A DNA stretch of 64,000 nucleotides, taken from the NCBI RefSeq assembly GCF_025907915.1, contig NZ_JAPAAF010000004.1:1-64000 (forward strand), given 5' to 3'. Origin of the DNA: Gaoshiqia sediminis (GTDB lineage Bacteria; Bacteroidota; Bacteroidia; Bacteroidales; Prolixibacteraceae). Made by a program: the position numbers and the translations under genes. Positions 9,098 to 18,787 of this stretch are shown here, piece after piece (positions within the stretch are counted from its first letter, which is position 1; each line of letters begins with the position of its first letter). The notes below the pieces were generated by a model. That model was not told where the DNA came from. It worked only from the letters and a program-made list of their open reading frames with translations, and ran no database searches.

Positions 9098-10984
9098 TTA
9101 ATGCCGGTGATCTTCACTTGTGTCCGGACCAGTTGTTTCGTCCACATCCGATACCGGTTTCCCGTCGCGGATCGTTTCGCGAACTTCCCCGCAGGTAAGC
9201 ATATCCTCCCCAAAATAGGGGTTGCGTATTTCTTCAGAGTCGCTGAACCAATAGGCACCCTTGTCGCGGTTGGCCATCGGGCAGTATTGGTAATATGCGG
9301 TAGCATCATTTAACCCAAAAGCTTTTAAACTTTTGTAGAATGCCAAATTGAAGTTGGCGAATTCGGTCCGTTGTTTTTCAATATCGGAAAGTTTGCCAAT
9401 GGAACTGATTGTGTTCTCCAAAGTCGTTAGTTGCTCCATCCAGACCATATGGGCATCGCCTTTTAACAATCCCATATCAACGATAGCTAAAGCACCTTCT
9501 AAATCCGCAGCGGCTTTCATAACTTTATGAGCATCGGAAGACACAAACGCATCTTTCATGATCAGGTATTTTTCGTACACCTTTGTTAGCTGCTTTTTAA
9601 AATCCTCTTTTACATTGAAGTGTTGCGGTTCTTTTTCCATTTTTTCGATCTCTTTTTGCGACATGGGTCGACCGCCATGATTATGCCCTGTTGAAACAAC
9701 TCCGCCATCCGGATTCATCATACTTGGCAGGCCTTGCAACTGGGCTGCCGCATCAATTTTAAATACGCCGTTCACCGCTATTTCTTCTCCAGCCTGAAGG
9801 CCATCAGCCACGACATAAAAAGCTCCTGCTTCCGGTCCTAAATCAATCTCCCGATAAAGGAAAGTCGGGGTTTCCCGCTGGGTTACTTTCACGTAAACAA
9901 CTGCCCGTTTTCCGGTCCAAAGAATGGAAGATTTAGGGATCAGGATTTCATTGCTTTTTTCAGCTGTATTGGGTTCAACAATACCGTTTGCAAACATCTC
10001 CGGTTTTAGTTGCTCTTTCTTATTTGAAAGTTCCACCCGCACCTTGGCAACCCGGCTGGCAGCATCGATGAAGGGATCGATATAGCTCACCTTTGCTTCG
10101 AAGTGTTGGCCTGGCAAGGCTGGCACCGAGATTTCCATCTTATCGCCCAATTTGACCCAAGGGAGATCGCTTTCATAGGCGTCAAACATCACCCATACTT
10201 TTGAAAGGTCAATGACTTTAAACAAGGGTATCCCTTCCTTGATATAATCACCTAAAGCGACGTGCCGCATCATTACCGTTCCCGAAATTGGCGATAGCAC
10301 ATCGAAATAAAGCTGTGGTTCCCCATGCTCTTCTATCGTTGCAATTTGTTCATCTGTCAGGTCCCAAAGTTTTAATTTACCACGGGCTGCGGCGTAAAGC
10401 GAGGGTCGAGTGTCCTTAAATGAAATGGCTTCCAGCAATTCACGCTGTGCAGTAACCAGGCCCGGAGAATAGATTGTTGCCAGCTTTTCACCTTTTTTTA
10501 CCTGCTGTCCGGTAAAGTTGATAAACAACTTTTCGATTCGCCCGCCAAACCTGGCTGTCAGTTCTGCAATATTCCGCTCATCAGCATGGACTTTGCCCTG
10601 CAAAAAAATATCTTTTTGAGGTTTTCCTTTAGTAACAATCACCGTTTGTATCTCGGCCAGCTTAGCAGCTGATTCGCTCATGGCAATCTCATTGGGGTTT
10701 ACATTGTCGCCATCGGATTTCAAGGATGACATCGGGATCAGGTCCATCCCGCAGATAGGGCAATCGCCGGGTTTGTCCTGTTTGATTTGCGGGTGCATGG
10801 AGCAGGTCCAAACAGTTGCTTCTTCCGATTTATGATTGTGCCCCTCGTGCCCTTCCAGCTCCACCCTTGTAGCATTAGATCCTCCTCCTGAATGGAAAAA
10901 CAACCACCCAAGGAAAAGTCCTAATATTAACGTTCCAACTACCAACTTGTAGTTTTCTTTTATGTAATTGATCAAATTTTTCAT
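9098..10984 (-). CDS. cusB: Copper/silver efflux RND periplasmic adaptor (CusB-like) with metal-binding extensions
   Basis: A 628-residue membrane-fusion protein, longer than the usual 400. A membrane anchor (15-30) leads to a His-rich stretch and a heavy-metal-binding domain with CSMHP at 61-65 and CPICGM at 75-80. The HlyD-type barrel-sandwich and beta-barrel follow (about 120-440, e.g. SPISGTVMMRHVALGDY). The C-terminal part is a DUF3347 domain with QYCPMA (566-571), YWFS, NPYFG and CGEV, and the protein ends in SEDHRH. It bridges the inner-membrane pump and the outer-membrane channel and hands Cu(I)/Ag(I) to the pump. It lies between the TolC gene (13-bp gap) and the HMA gene. Confidence 0.93.
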   Translation of the reverse strand: MKNLINYIKENYKLVVGTLILGLFLGWLFFHSGGGSNATRVELEGHEGHNHKSEEATVWTCSMHPQIKQDKPGDCPICGMDLIPMSSLKSDGDNVNPNEIAMSESAAKLAEIQTVIVTKGKPQKDIFLQGKVHADERNIAELTARFGGRIEKLFINFTGQQVKKGEKLATIYSPGLVTAQRELLEAISFKDTRPSLYAAARGKLKLWDLTDEQIATIEEHGEPQLYFDVLSPISGTVMMRHVALGDYIKEGIPLFKVIDLSKVWVMFDAYESDLPWVKLGDKMEISVPALPGQHFEAKVSYIDPFIDAASRVAKVRVELSNKKEQLKPEMFANGIVEPNTAEKSNEILIPKSSILWTGKRAVVYVKVTQRETPTFLYREIDLGPEAGAFYVVADGLQAGEEIAVNGVFKIDAAAQLQGLPSMMNPDGGVVSTGHNHGGRPMSQKEIEKMEKEPQHFNVKEDFKKQLTKVYEKYLIMKDAFVSSDAHKVMKAAADLEGALAIVDMGLLKGDAHMVWMEQLTTLENTISSIGKLSDIEKQRTEFANFNLAFYKSLKAFGLNDATAYYQYCPMANRDKGAYWFSDSEEIRNPYFGEDMLTCGEVRETIRDGKPVSDVDETTGPDTSEDHRH

Positions 10985-10997
10985 TGTACTAGATATT

Positions 10998-12233
10998 TTA
11001 TTTGCCCATTAGATAATTGATAAATGAAATAGATGCCTGTTTATCTGTCCTGGCTTTTTCCAGTTCAAGGTTATACTTCAGAACCTTCCGATCCATTCGT
11101 AAAATCTCTTCAAAGTTTTTATTTCCGGTAGAATAATCAGTTTCCAACAGCGTTAATGATTTTTGGGCCAGTTCAAGTTGTTTTTCATACAGGCTTAACC
11201 TCCGGACAGCATCCTGGTAATCTTTCCAATTTATTTCGAAAAGTGTTTCCAGCATGTTGGTTTTATCAGCTTTTTCGGAAGCTTTGGCAGTTTCCAGGTA
11301 GGCGACTTCCTGCACCATAGCTTTGTACTTGTTGCGATATAATGGAATGGTCACCCCAACCGAGGGAAACAAGAAAGCGTCGGTTCCGACCATGTTATTT
11401 TCCCCTTTTCCGACGATGGTATAATCCAGCCCGATTTTAAAACTTGGTTTTTCCATCAGCCGTGCCACCTCTTTTTTATATTGAAGCGCTTCCTGCTGCA
11501 GGTCGATTCCCAGCAACTGGTGGTTCTTTTGAACAATTGAATCGAGCGCTGCCTGCTTATTCAGCGGGAAATCGTCTGTCCACAATTGATCCGGAACATC
11601 CACCGGCGCTTGCCCGTCAATATTTAACAGGTTGTTGAATGCTATCGTGAGTACAAGCTGTTGATCTTTTAGTAAGGCCAACTGGTTCTCCAAATCGTTA
11701 ATTTCCATTGAAATGCGATATTCGTCTACTGACGAAACCAGACCGGCCTCAACCTTGATGATGGCCAGCTTTCTGAAAACCTGAAGAATATCCAGGTTCT
11801 CCATTGTGATCGCTATGGCCTTCTGGTTAAAATACAGGTTGAAATAGTTGTTCCTGACCGTATTGAACAGCTTGGATTTGGATTCTTCAAACAACTCGTA
11901 TTTTGCCTTGGCAGTTTGTATCGCCACATTTTCTTTGGCTTTGAGCGTTCCGAACCATGGGAACATTTGCGAAGCGGACAACTTAAATTGCTGCGGTCCC
12001 ACACGCGTTTCAACTGGTTGGATAAAATAGCCAAAAGCAAGCTGCGGGTCAGGCAGGGCTTTTACCTGCGGGGCAACTTCAAGGGCTGCCATGTATTCAT
12101 TAAACCGGGCCTTGAGCTCTGGATTATTCTCCGCAGTAATCCCAAGGTACCTGTTTAATTCATCTTGTGCTGAAATCACTGAAGAAATCAGTAACATCAG
12201 TAATGCAAAGATTATTTTATATTTATTCTTCAT
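10998..12233 (-). CDS. cusC: TolC-family outer-membrane efflux channel (CusC-like)
   Basis: A 411-residue protein with a signal peptide (about 1-22, ending SSVISA) and the long alpha-helical, coiled-coil repeats of TolC-type factors: two similar halves, with helices around VRNNYFNLYFNQKAI and DYQDAVRRLSLYEKQLE. It forms the outer-membrane exit duct of the tripartite pump. It sits 12 bp behind the CusA-like gene and 13 bp before the adaptor gene, which fixes its role. The gene symbol is by context; the sequence identifies the family, not the metal. Confidence 0.88.
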   Translation of the reverse strand: MKNKYKIIFALLMLLISSVISAQDELNRYLGITAENNPELKARFNEYMAALEVAPQVKALPDPQLAFGYFIQPVETRVGPQQFKLSASQMFPWFGTLKAKENVAIQTAKAKYELFEESKSKLFNTVRNNYFNLYFNQKAIAITMENLDILQVFRKLAIIKVEAGLVSSVDEYRISMEINDLENQLALLKDQQLVLTIAFNNLLNIDGQAPVDVPDQLWTDDFPLNKQAALDSIVQKNHQLLGIDLQQEALQYKKEVARLMEKPSFKIGLDYTIVGKGENNMVGTDAFLFPSVGVTIPLYRNKYKAMVQEVAYLETAKASEKADKTNMLETLFEINWKDYQDAVRRLSLYEKQLELAQKSLTLLETDYSTGNKNFEEILRMDRKVLKYNLELEKARTDKQASISFINYLMGK

Positions 12234-12245
12234 GATTCTATCCTT

Positions 12246-15200
12246 TTATAGTTTATCCTCTGGTTCCCCTCCGTTGGAGGGGTTAGGGGAGGCTTTAATT
12301 CTCCCTTCCTGCCACATACTATAAAGTACCGGTACAACCAACATGGTCAGCACTTCAATGGTCATGCCCCCAACCAGCGGTATGGCCATGGGGACCATAA
12401 TATCTGAACCTTTGCCGGTTGAGGTAAGCACCGGGAGCAGGGCGATGATGGTGGTGGCCGTGGTCATAATAGCGGGGCGTACCCGTTTCGAACCGGCTTC
12501 AAGTACCATTGCCCGCAAATCTTTGATCGTCTGGGGCCGGTGTTTCTCCTGCAATTGTTGGATGTAGGTGCTAATGAGTACCCCGTCGTCGGTGGCAACT
12601 CCAAACAGGGCAATGAACCCGACCCAAACCGCCACACTGAGGTTGATGGTGTGCACCTGAAACAAATCCCGGAGATTTGTACCGGCCAGCGTGCCATTCA
12701 TAAACCAGGGTTGTCCATACAGCCACAACATGATGAAACCTCCCGAAAGGGCAACAATGATGCCCGTAAAGATGAGCGAAGTTGAAGTTACCGAACGGAA
12801 CTGGAAATAAAGGATCAGGAAAATGATGATCAACGAAACGGGCACAACGATCATCAGGCGTTTGGTTGCGCGGATCTGGTTTTCGTAGTTTCCGGTAAAC
12901 ACATAACTGACACCGGCAGGCAGTTCAAAGTCACCCTGATCCATTTTATCTTTCAGGAATGTCTGGGCATTTTCAACGACGTCCACTTCGGCATAACCGT
13001 CTTTTTTATCAAAAATGACGTAGCCAACCAGAAAGGTATTCTCGCTCTTGATTAATTGTGGACCCCGGGTATAATGGATGGTTACCAGTTCTCCCAACGG
13101 AATCTGGGCGCCTGTCGGGGTAGGGATCAGGATTTTTTTCAAGTCCTCAGGATTGTCCCGGTATTCTCGGGCATATCGCAACCGAACGGGAAAACGTTCA
13201 CGTCCTTCAACGGTAGAAGTCAGTTTCATTCCGCCAACAGCGCTGCTCAGCACCATTTGCAGGCTTTGAACGGTCAATCCGTACCGGGCAATGGCATCCC
13301 GGTTTATTTCCATTTCCAGATACGGTTTCCCCACAACCCGGTCAGCAAATACGGACATTCCCTGAACGCCTTCCACTTCTTTTAACAATTTTTCGAGCTC
13401 AAAGCCTACCTTTTCAATGCTTTCCAAGTTGGGACCGAAGACTTTAATCCCCATGGGAGCCCGCATGCCGGTTTGCAACATTACCAACCGCGTTTGAATT
13501 GGTTGTAATTTTGGAGCTGACGTCAATCCCGGGATTGTAGCTTTTTGAATGATCTCGTTCCAAATATCATCGGGTGATTTGATTTGATCACGCCATTGTC
13601 GAAAATATTCTCCGTTTTTGTCTCCAATCAGATTTTCTTTCCCAATCAACCGGAATCCGTCTTCTTTCGGATTGTAAACGGAACCGTCTTGAAGAACAAA
13701 TGCATCATCTTTATTCACCTTAAAGCGCATGCGATGACCATCCTCATCCAGAATATATTCTGATTTATAATTGATCACGTTCTCATACATTGATGTTGGC
13801 GCCGGGTCGAGTGCTGAATTCACCCGCCCCCATTTTCCGACAACACTTTCGACCTCCGGAATATCATTCAGCTTTTTATCCAGCAGGGCAATCATCTCCA
13901 GGTTTTCCTGAATACCGGAATGGGGCATGGTCGTGGGCATCAACAGGAAAGATCCTTCATCCAGGGAAGGCATAAATTCTTTGCCGATACCAGGGGCGTG
14001 CCGGTCTAAATTTTGATATACGCCTGTGTTTTTGATGAAGCCGGGCATAAAACCTAAAACGTTATCGAAGCCCTGCCAGGTTGTGATCCCAAATAGTACG
14101 ATCAAAATCGGGGCCGATAAAAACGTCCATTTGTATTCGAGACACCAGCGCAATATGTCGGGGTAAAACAGGACAAACAATGACATGGCCCCAAGGATAA
14201 CTGCGACAATGGCGATAACAAATAAGAAATTGGCAAACAATGAATTTTGGGCTCCAAGAGGCATCCATGCTTTAGTTAAAAAGAACACGACTACAATTAC
14301 CGTAATTACAATGTTAATTACATTGGGCCAGTTAATCTTTGATTTCTGACATTTGTCCTCAAACAAACCATTAGCTCCGAAGGCCGACAAAGCCAGTGCA
14401 ATATAATAACCGGTCGTAAACGATAGCATCAGTCCTGCCGCAATGAGCAAAATACTCCAGTATTTTTTATACTTGTTTTTATCGAAACGAATCGAAAAGA
14501 TCAAGTTTGCCAATGTAGGTATGATGATCAGTCCGATAACTAAAGCCGATAGCATCGTAAAGGTTTTGGTGAAAGCCAGCGGTTTAAACAATTTCCCTTC
14601 CGCAGCCTCCATCGCAAACACCGGCAGGAAACTAACAATGGTTGTCGCCAGGGCAGTAATCACGGCTCCCGCTACTTCAATGGTCGCTTCATAGACTGTA
14701 TTAAGCAGATGTCTCCCCTTGGCACCATTATTTTCCGGCAAATCCAAATGCCGGATGATATTTTCGGTGAACACCACCCCGACATCCACCATTACCCCAA
14801 TGGCAATAGCAATACCTGACAAAGCAACAATATTCGCATCAACTCCAAACTGCCGCATGGTGATGAAGGTGATCAGAACCCCTATTGGCAGCAAACTGGA
14901 GATCAGAAATGAAGCCCGCAGGTTCAGCACCAGTACAATAACAACCAGGATACTGATCAGCAGCTCAAGTGTGATTGCTTCTTCAAGCGTTCCGAGTGTT
15001 TCTTTAATCAACCCTGTCCGGTCGTAAAACGGAACGATGGTCACTTTAGATACGGTTCCATCGTTTAATGTTTTTGAAGGTAATCCCGGAGATACTTCTG
15101 CTATTTTAGCTTTTACATTGTCAATCGCTTCCAGCGGATTTGCGCCGTATCTTGCAACTACAACACCTCCGACAGCTTCAGCGCCACCTTTATCCAAACC

Positions 15201-16073
15201 ACCACGTCGGGTAGCTGGTCCAAAGTTTATTTTCGCCACGTCAGAAAGGCGTATGGGGACATTGTTCCGGACAGCAACGACACTTTTCTCCAGGTCTTCC
15301 AGGTTTTTAATATAGCCCAAAGCCCGGATCAGATACTCTACCCGGTTAAATTCAAGGGTGCGGGCTCCAATATCGAGATTGCTGTTTTTTACTGCTGCTA
15401 TGATCTGTGCAACGTTTACCCCATGGGCTTTCATGGCATTGGGATCGATATCGATCTGGTACTCTTTAACAAATCCACCGATGGAGGCTACTTCTGCCAC
15501 CCCTTTGGCAGAGGTCAATGAGTAGCGGACATAAAAATCCTGAATAGTCCTCAGCTCGTGGGGATCCCAGCCCCCGGCCGGATTGCCCTCCTTATCTCTT
15601 CCTTCCAGCGTATACCAATAAACTTGCCCCAGAGCGGTAGCGTCAGGGCCGAGCGCCGGAGTGACATCTTCAGGCAAGGTTCCGGCCGGCAGCGAATTGA
15701 GTTTTTCCAGAATTCGTGTCCGGCTCCAGTAAAATTCTACATCCTCATCAAAAATGATATAGATACTGGACAAGCCAAAGATCGAATTACTGCGAATGGT
15801 TTTTACGCCGGGAATCCCCAAAAGAGAGGTGGTGAGCGGGTAGGAGATTTGGTCCTCAATGTCCTGAGGACTACGTCCCGGCCACTCGGTATATACAATC
15901 TGCTGGTTCTCGCCAATGTCTGGTATGGCATCAACCGGCACCGGATCGGATGGGAGAATCCCCGTATCCCATCCAAACGGGGAATTAACGATCCCCCAGC
16001 TAATAAAAATGGTCAGTACTAAAAAAGTAACCAGTTTATTTTCGAGGAAAAAACGTATGGTTTTATTCAACAT
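12246..16073 (-). CDS. cusA: CusA/CzcA-type heavy-metal efflux RND pump
   Basis: A 1275-residue inner-membrane proton-driven pump. The N-terminus (MLNKTIRFFLENK), the DIGENQQIVYTEWPGRSP-type stretch and the TM4 proton-relay motif GVMVDVGVVFTENI are all typical. Three methionines that line the Cu/Ag path in E. coli CusA seem conserved: LLMPTTMP (about residue 711), APTSMYEN (about 761) and RLVMLQTG (about 864); this favours copper or silver over zinc or cadmium. It is some 200 residues longer than CusA, because extra hydrophobic segments lie at about 540-660. I chose ATG 16073 rather than 16118, which would add 15 atypical residues. Confidence 0.94.
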   Translation of the reverse strand: MLNKTIRFFLENKLVTFLVLTIFISWGIVNSPFGWDTGILPSDPVPVDAIPDIGENQQIVYTEWPGRSPQDIEDQISYPLTTSLLGIPGVKTIRSNSIFGLSSIYIIFDEDVEFYWSRTRILEKLNSLPAGTLPEDVTPALGPDATALGQVYWYTLEGRDKEGNPAGGWDPHELRTIQDFYVRYSLTSAKGVAEVASIGGFVKEYQIDIDPNAMKAHGVNVAQIIAAVKNSNLDIGARTLEFNRVEYLIRALGYIKNLEDLEKSVVAVRNNVPIRLSDVAKINFGPATRRGGLDKGGAEAVGGVVVARYGANPLEAIDNVKAKIAEVSPGLPSKTLNDGTVSKVTIVPFYDRTGLIKETLGTLEEAITLELLISILVVIVLVLNLRASFLISSLLPIGVLITFITMRQFGVDANIVALSGIAIAIGVMVDVGVVFTENIIRHLDLPENNGAKGRHLLNTVYEATIEVAGAVITALATTIVSFLPVFAMEAAEGKLFKPLAFTKTFTMLSALVIGLIIIPTLANLIFSIRFDKNKYKKYWSILLIAAGLMLSFTTGYYIALALSAFGANGLFEDKCQKSKINWPNVINIVITVIVVVFFLTKAWMPLGAQNSLFANFLFVIAIVAVILGAMSLFVLFYPDILRWCLEYKWTFLSAPILIVLFGITTWQGFDNVLGFMPGFIKNTGVYQNLDRHAPGIGKEFMPSLDEGSFLLMPTTMPHSGIQENLEMIALLDKKLNDIPEVESVVGKWGRVNSALDPAPTSMYENVINYKSEYILDEDGHRMRFKVNKDDAFVLQDGSVYNPKEDGFRLIGKENLIGDKNGEYFRQWRDQIKSPDDIWNEIIQKATIPGLTSAPKLQPIQTRLVMLQTGMRAPMGIKVFGPNLESIEKVGFELEKLLKEVEGVQGMSVFADRVVGKPYLEMEINRDAIARYGLTVQSLQMVLSSAVGGMKLTSTVEGRERFPVRLRYAREYRDNPEDLKKILIPTPTGAQIPLGELVTIHYTRGPQLIKSENTFLVGYVIFDKKDGYAEVDVVENAQTFLKDKMDQGDFELPAGVSYVFTGNYENQIRATKRLMIVVPVSLIIIFLILYFQFRSVTSTSLIFTGIIVALSGGFIMLWLYGQPWFMNGTLAGTNLRDLFQVHTINLSVAVWVGFIALFGVATDDGVLISTYIQQLQEKHRPQTIKDLRAMVLEAGSKRVRPAIMTTATTIIALLPVLTSTGKGSDIMVPMAIPLVGGMTIEVLTMLVVPVLYSMWQEGRIKASPNPSNGGEPEDKL

Positions 16074-16195
16074 GATAACTGATTTATGATTTATGAATAA
16101 AGTTTGCGGTGAGTGCATATCACCATGCCGTTACATGCGGATGCAACGGTAACTGCCGGATTTAAAATAGTTTAAGCCCGTGATTTATTCAGAAA

Positions 16196-16588
16196 TCATA
16201 AACGGTAAACCTGGATGTCGGAAAGCAGGTAGGTTACTTCGCGCGGGGGCGGCGGTTCGGCCGGGGTAAAAGCAGAATTTGCTTCCTGAATAAAATGGCT
16301 GCCGACGGCCGGGACCATGAATTCGGCAAAAATGACCGGGAAATAAGCAACATGTTTCTGTACCACAGGCGCAGCATAGTCTTCGTCCAATTGAACGACT
16401 TGATGCTTATCCTGGCAACAACCGTCGGCTTCGCAAGTCATTCCGCCTTCGGTACACGACGATACTTCGGCTGAAAAAAAAGATACATGTACCAAAGCGC
16501 CTCTGCAATAATGCCTGGATACGGTAAAGCCCAAAGTCAGGATCAGAAACAAGGCCGTGATGGTAATATGTTCTATTTTTCGGATCAT
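16196..16588 (-). CDS. HYC_CC_PP family protein
   Basis: A 130-residue protein with a hydrophobic N-terminal segment (about 8-22) and the three marks that name this Bacteroidota family: HYC at 26-28, a cysteine group (C45, C52, CC at 57-58) and a proline run at 112-115. The Cys/His content and the position between the regulator and the pump gene suggest a membrane-attached metal-binding or metal-sensing accessory protein in the periplasm. No biochemical function is established to my knowledge. It is separated from cusA by 122 bp and from the regulator by 150 bp, all on the minus strand. Confidence 0.8.
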   Translation of the reverse strand: MIRKIEHITITALFLILTLGFTVSRHYCRGALVHVSFFSAEVSSCTEGGMTCEADGCCQDKHQVVQLDEDYAAPVVQKHVAYFPVIFAEFMVPAVGSHFIQEANSAFTPAEPPPPREVTYLLSDIQVYRL

Positions 16589-16738
16589 TTTGAAGTAATC
16601 ACTACAAAATAAACGGTTTTTTGGCTGAAATGGTTTAGGTGTTTTGTGAATGATTGTAAATCAGGGTTAGTTTTCCACGTCTAATGGTCGTTTAATCCAG
16701 GAAACTCAGCTACCATTCCTCAGTTCCCCAATTGTCCG

Positions 16739-17314
16739 TTATTTCAAAATCTTGCCGGATTTTTGCAACTGTTCCCTGAATTGATAAGGACCCAAGCCAG
16801 TTGTCTTTTTAAACTGGGCACTCAGGTGCTGTGTGTTGCTGAATCCCAGTTTTTCGGCAATTTCTTTCAATGGTAATTCGTTTTCGCAGAGCAGTTTTTT
16901 AGCCTTTTCAATTTTTTGCTGAAGGATATACTTTTCAATGGTAGTTTTTTCCATGCGCATGAACAGGCCATTCAGGTAGTTGTATTCTCGCCCCAGGACA
17001 AAAGGCAAATAGGTGGAGTAGGTTTGGTTGGCCGGCAGATTTTTGCCGTGGTGGATGATTTTGATGATCTCAATTTTAACCGACTCAATCAGGCGGATAA
17101 ATTTGTCGGTGATGATTTCGAAACCGTGTTTTGTAAGACCTTCTGCAAGCAAGTTTAGTTGTTCTTCGGTAATTCTTTCTTCGAGAGTAAGTTTGCCCAA
17201 CTTGACCGTTTTTACCCGCAGCCCGGCTTTTAGTGCTTGCTCATGCACCGTTTCGATGCACCCGGGGTAGGCCATGTTCTTGATGTGCAAACGCTTTTTC
17301 TTATACGGTTTCAT
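16739..17314 (-). CDS. AraC-family regulator with HMA-like N-terminal domain
   Basis: A 191-residue regulator. Residues 8-70 have the HMA pattern (LHIKNM-x-x-PGCI, then a helix and VKLGKL), and 110-185 hold an AraC double helix-turn-helix (LKEIAEKLGFSNTQHLSAQFKKTTG). In the usual fused protein the first domain would carry an M-x-C-x-x-C copper pair; here the first cysteine position reads tyrosine (NMAYPGC), leaving C19 only. It is the first gene of the efflux locus, so it probably senses Cu(I) or a related signal and activates the pump genes. The small size (no classical sugar-binding domain) fits a one-component metal sensor. Confidence 0.85.
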   Translation of the reverse strand: MKPYKKKRLHIKNMAYPGCIETVHEQALKAGLRVKTVKLGKLTLEERITEEQLNLLAEGLTKHGFEIITDKFIRLIESVKIEIIKIIHHGKNLPANQTYSTYLPFVLGREYNYLNGLFMRMEKTTIEKYILQQKIEKAKKLLCENELPLKEIAEKLGFSNTQHLSAQFKKTTGLGPYQFREQLQKSGKILK

Positions 17315-17584
17315 GCCGAAATCCCATGGTTAAGCTGGTGGTTACTTGAAATACAGATTTTTGTGCTCCTTTTTGGCCGGGTGGCCGATCGAAAAGGAGG
17401 GTGGAAATTACCGATCTTTTTCCTCTTACTAAATTCCTTTTGATATTATATTTCTGTTGTACAGCAATTTTAAAAAATTGATGATTACCCGGGGATTGAC
17501 TATTGGCAATCATAAAAGTATTTTTAACCTTTGTTTGGATGAAATTTAGAAATTCAAATTCAATTTAACTAATACATTCAACTT

Positions 17585-18718
17585 ATGAAACGACTTGCAA
17601 TGGTCTTTCTGGTGGCTGGTATTGCCTGCCAACAGCCTGTTAAAAAGGAAGAAGCGCTTTACACAAAAACCGATTTTGAAACCACGGTAGATGGTAAGCA
17701 AACGACACTATTCTCCCTGGAAAATGCCAGTGGAGTGAAAGTGACCCTGACGAATTACGGTGGAAAAATTGTATCGATCATGGTGCCGGACCGCGAAGGA
17801 AAGCTGGCCGATGTGAACCTGGGGTTCAAATCCATCCAGGAATATCTGGACCTGCACAACGAATACGGAGCTATTATCGGACCTTATGCCAACCGTATCG
17901 GTAATGCCACTTTCGAAATCGACGGTGAAGTTTACCAGCTTCCGGCTAACGACAACGGGAATTGCTTGCACAACGGCCCTGTTGGTTTCAAAAACCGGGT
18001 GTTTGATGCTGAAGAAACCATGACTGCCGACGGACCGGCTGTTGTGTTGAGCATCCACAGTCCGGATGGTGAATTTGGCTTTCCAGGAAATAAGGATGTG
18101 AAAGTAACTTATACGCTGACCGATCAAAACGAATTGAAAATTGATTACGAGGCCACTACCGATAAAGCGTGTCCGTTCAACTTAACCAACCACGCTTATT
18201 TTAACCTGAAAGGGGAAGGAAACGGCGACATTCTTAGCCATGTAATGGTTATTGATGCCGACTCAACTACCGTTATCGATGACGAATTGATCCCCACAGG
18301 CGAGATTGCATCGATCAAAGGAACGGATCTGGATTTTACCAGCCCTTATGCTATTGGTGATCGGATCAATTCGGACTATGCGCCGATGATTATTGGTAAA
18401 GGATACGACCATAATTATATTCTGAACAAAGACCAGCACAGTAACGAGCTGACCTTTGCCAGCAGTGTTTACGAACCCGAATCGGGCCGTTTTATGGAAG
18501 TGTTTACCACCGAGCCGGCCATTCAGTTTTATTCGGGTAACTTCCAGGACGGAACAATCACCGGGAAATACGGTAAAAAATTCGACTACCGGACCGGTAT
18601 TTGCCTGGAAACCCAGCACTATCCCGATTCACCCAATCATCCTAATTTCCCGAATACAATTTTGCAGCCAGGCGATACCTTGCGTTCAACAACCATTTAT
18701 AAGTTTTCGGTAAAATAA
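17585..18718 (+). CDS. galM: Aldose 1-epimerase (mutarotase), lipoprotein form
   Basis: A 377-residue enzyme that interconverts alpha and beta anomers of hexoses. The N-terminus has a lipobox ending GIAC (C15), so it is probably anchored in the periplasm or on the outer membrane, as in many Bacteroidota. Catalytic residues are visible: H203 in LTNHAYFNL (general acid) and E342 in GICLETQHYPDSPN (general base); NYGGKIVS and YANRIGNA are family motifs. The gene is monocistronic, divergent from the AraC regulator across 270 bp, and closed by a strong hairpin terminator. Confidence 0.93.
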   Translation: MKRLAMVFLVAGIACQQPVKKEEALYTKTDFETTVDGKQTTLFSLENASGVKVTLTNYGGKIVSIMVPDREGKLADVNLGFKSIQEYLDLHNEYGAIIGPYANRIGNATFEIDGEVYQLPANDNGNCLHNGPVGFKNRVFDAEETMTADGPAVVLSIHSPDGEFGFPGNKDVKVTYTLTDQNELKIDYEATTDKACPFNLTNHAYFNLKGEGNGDILSHVMVIDADSTTVIDDELIPTGEIASIKGTDLDFTSPYAIGDRINSDYAPMIIGKGYDHNYILNKDQHSNELTFASSVYEPESGRFMEVFTTEPAIQFYSGNFQDGTITGKYGKKFDYRTGICLETQHYPDSPNHPNFPNTILQPGDTLRSTTIYKFSVK

Positions 18719-18739
18719 AACATTCATAGTGAAGCAGAA

Positions 18740-18774
18740 GAAGGGCGCTCCGACATGATTGGGGCGCCCTTTTC
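18740..18774 (+). terminator. Terminator after galM
   Basis: AAGGGCGC-TCC pairs with GGGGCGCCCTT across a short loop, followed by TTTTCTG. One mismatch in an 11-bp stem. Confidence 0.8.
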
Positions 18775-18787
18775 TGTATTGATAAAA

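Noticed and set aside
14443-15315. Series of plus-strand open frames inside cusA
   Set aside because: They are antisense shadows of a long, well-supported pump gene.
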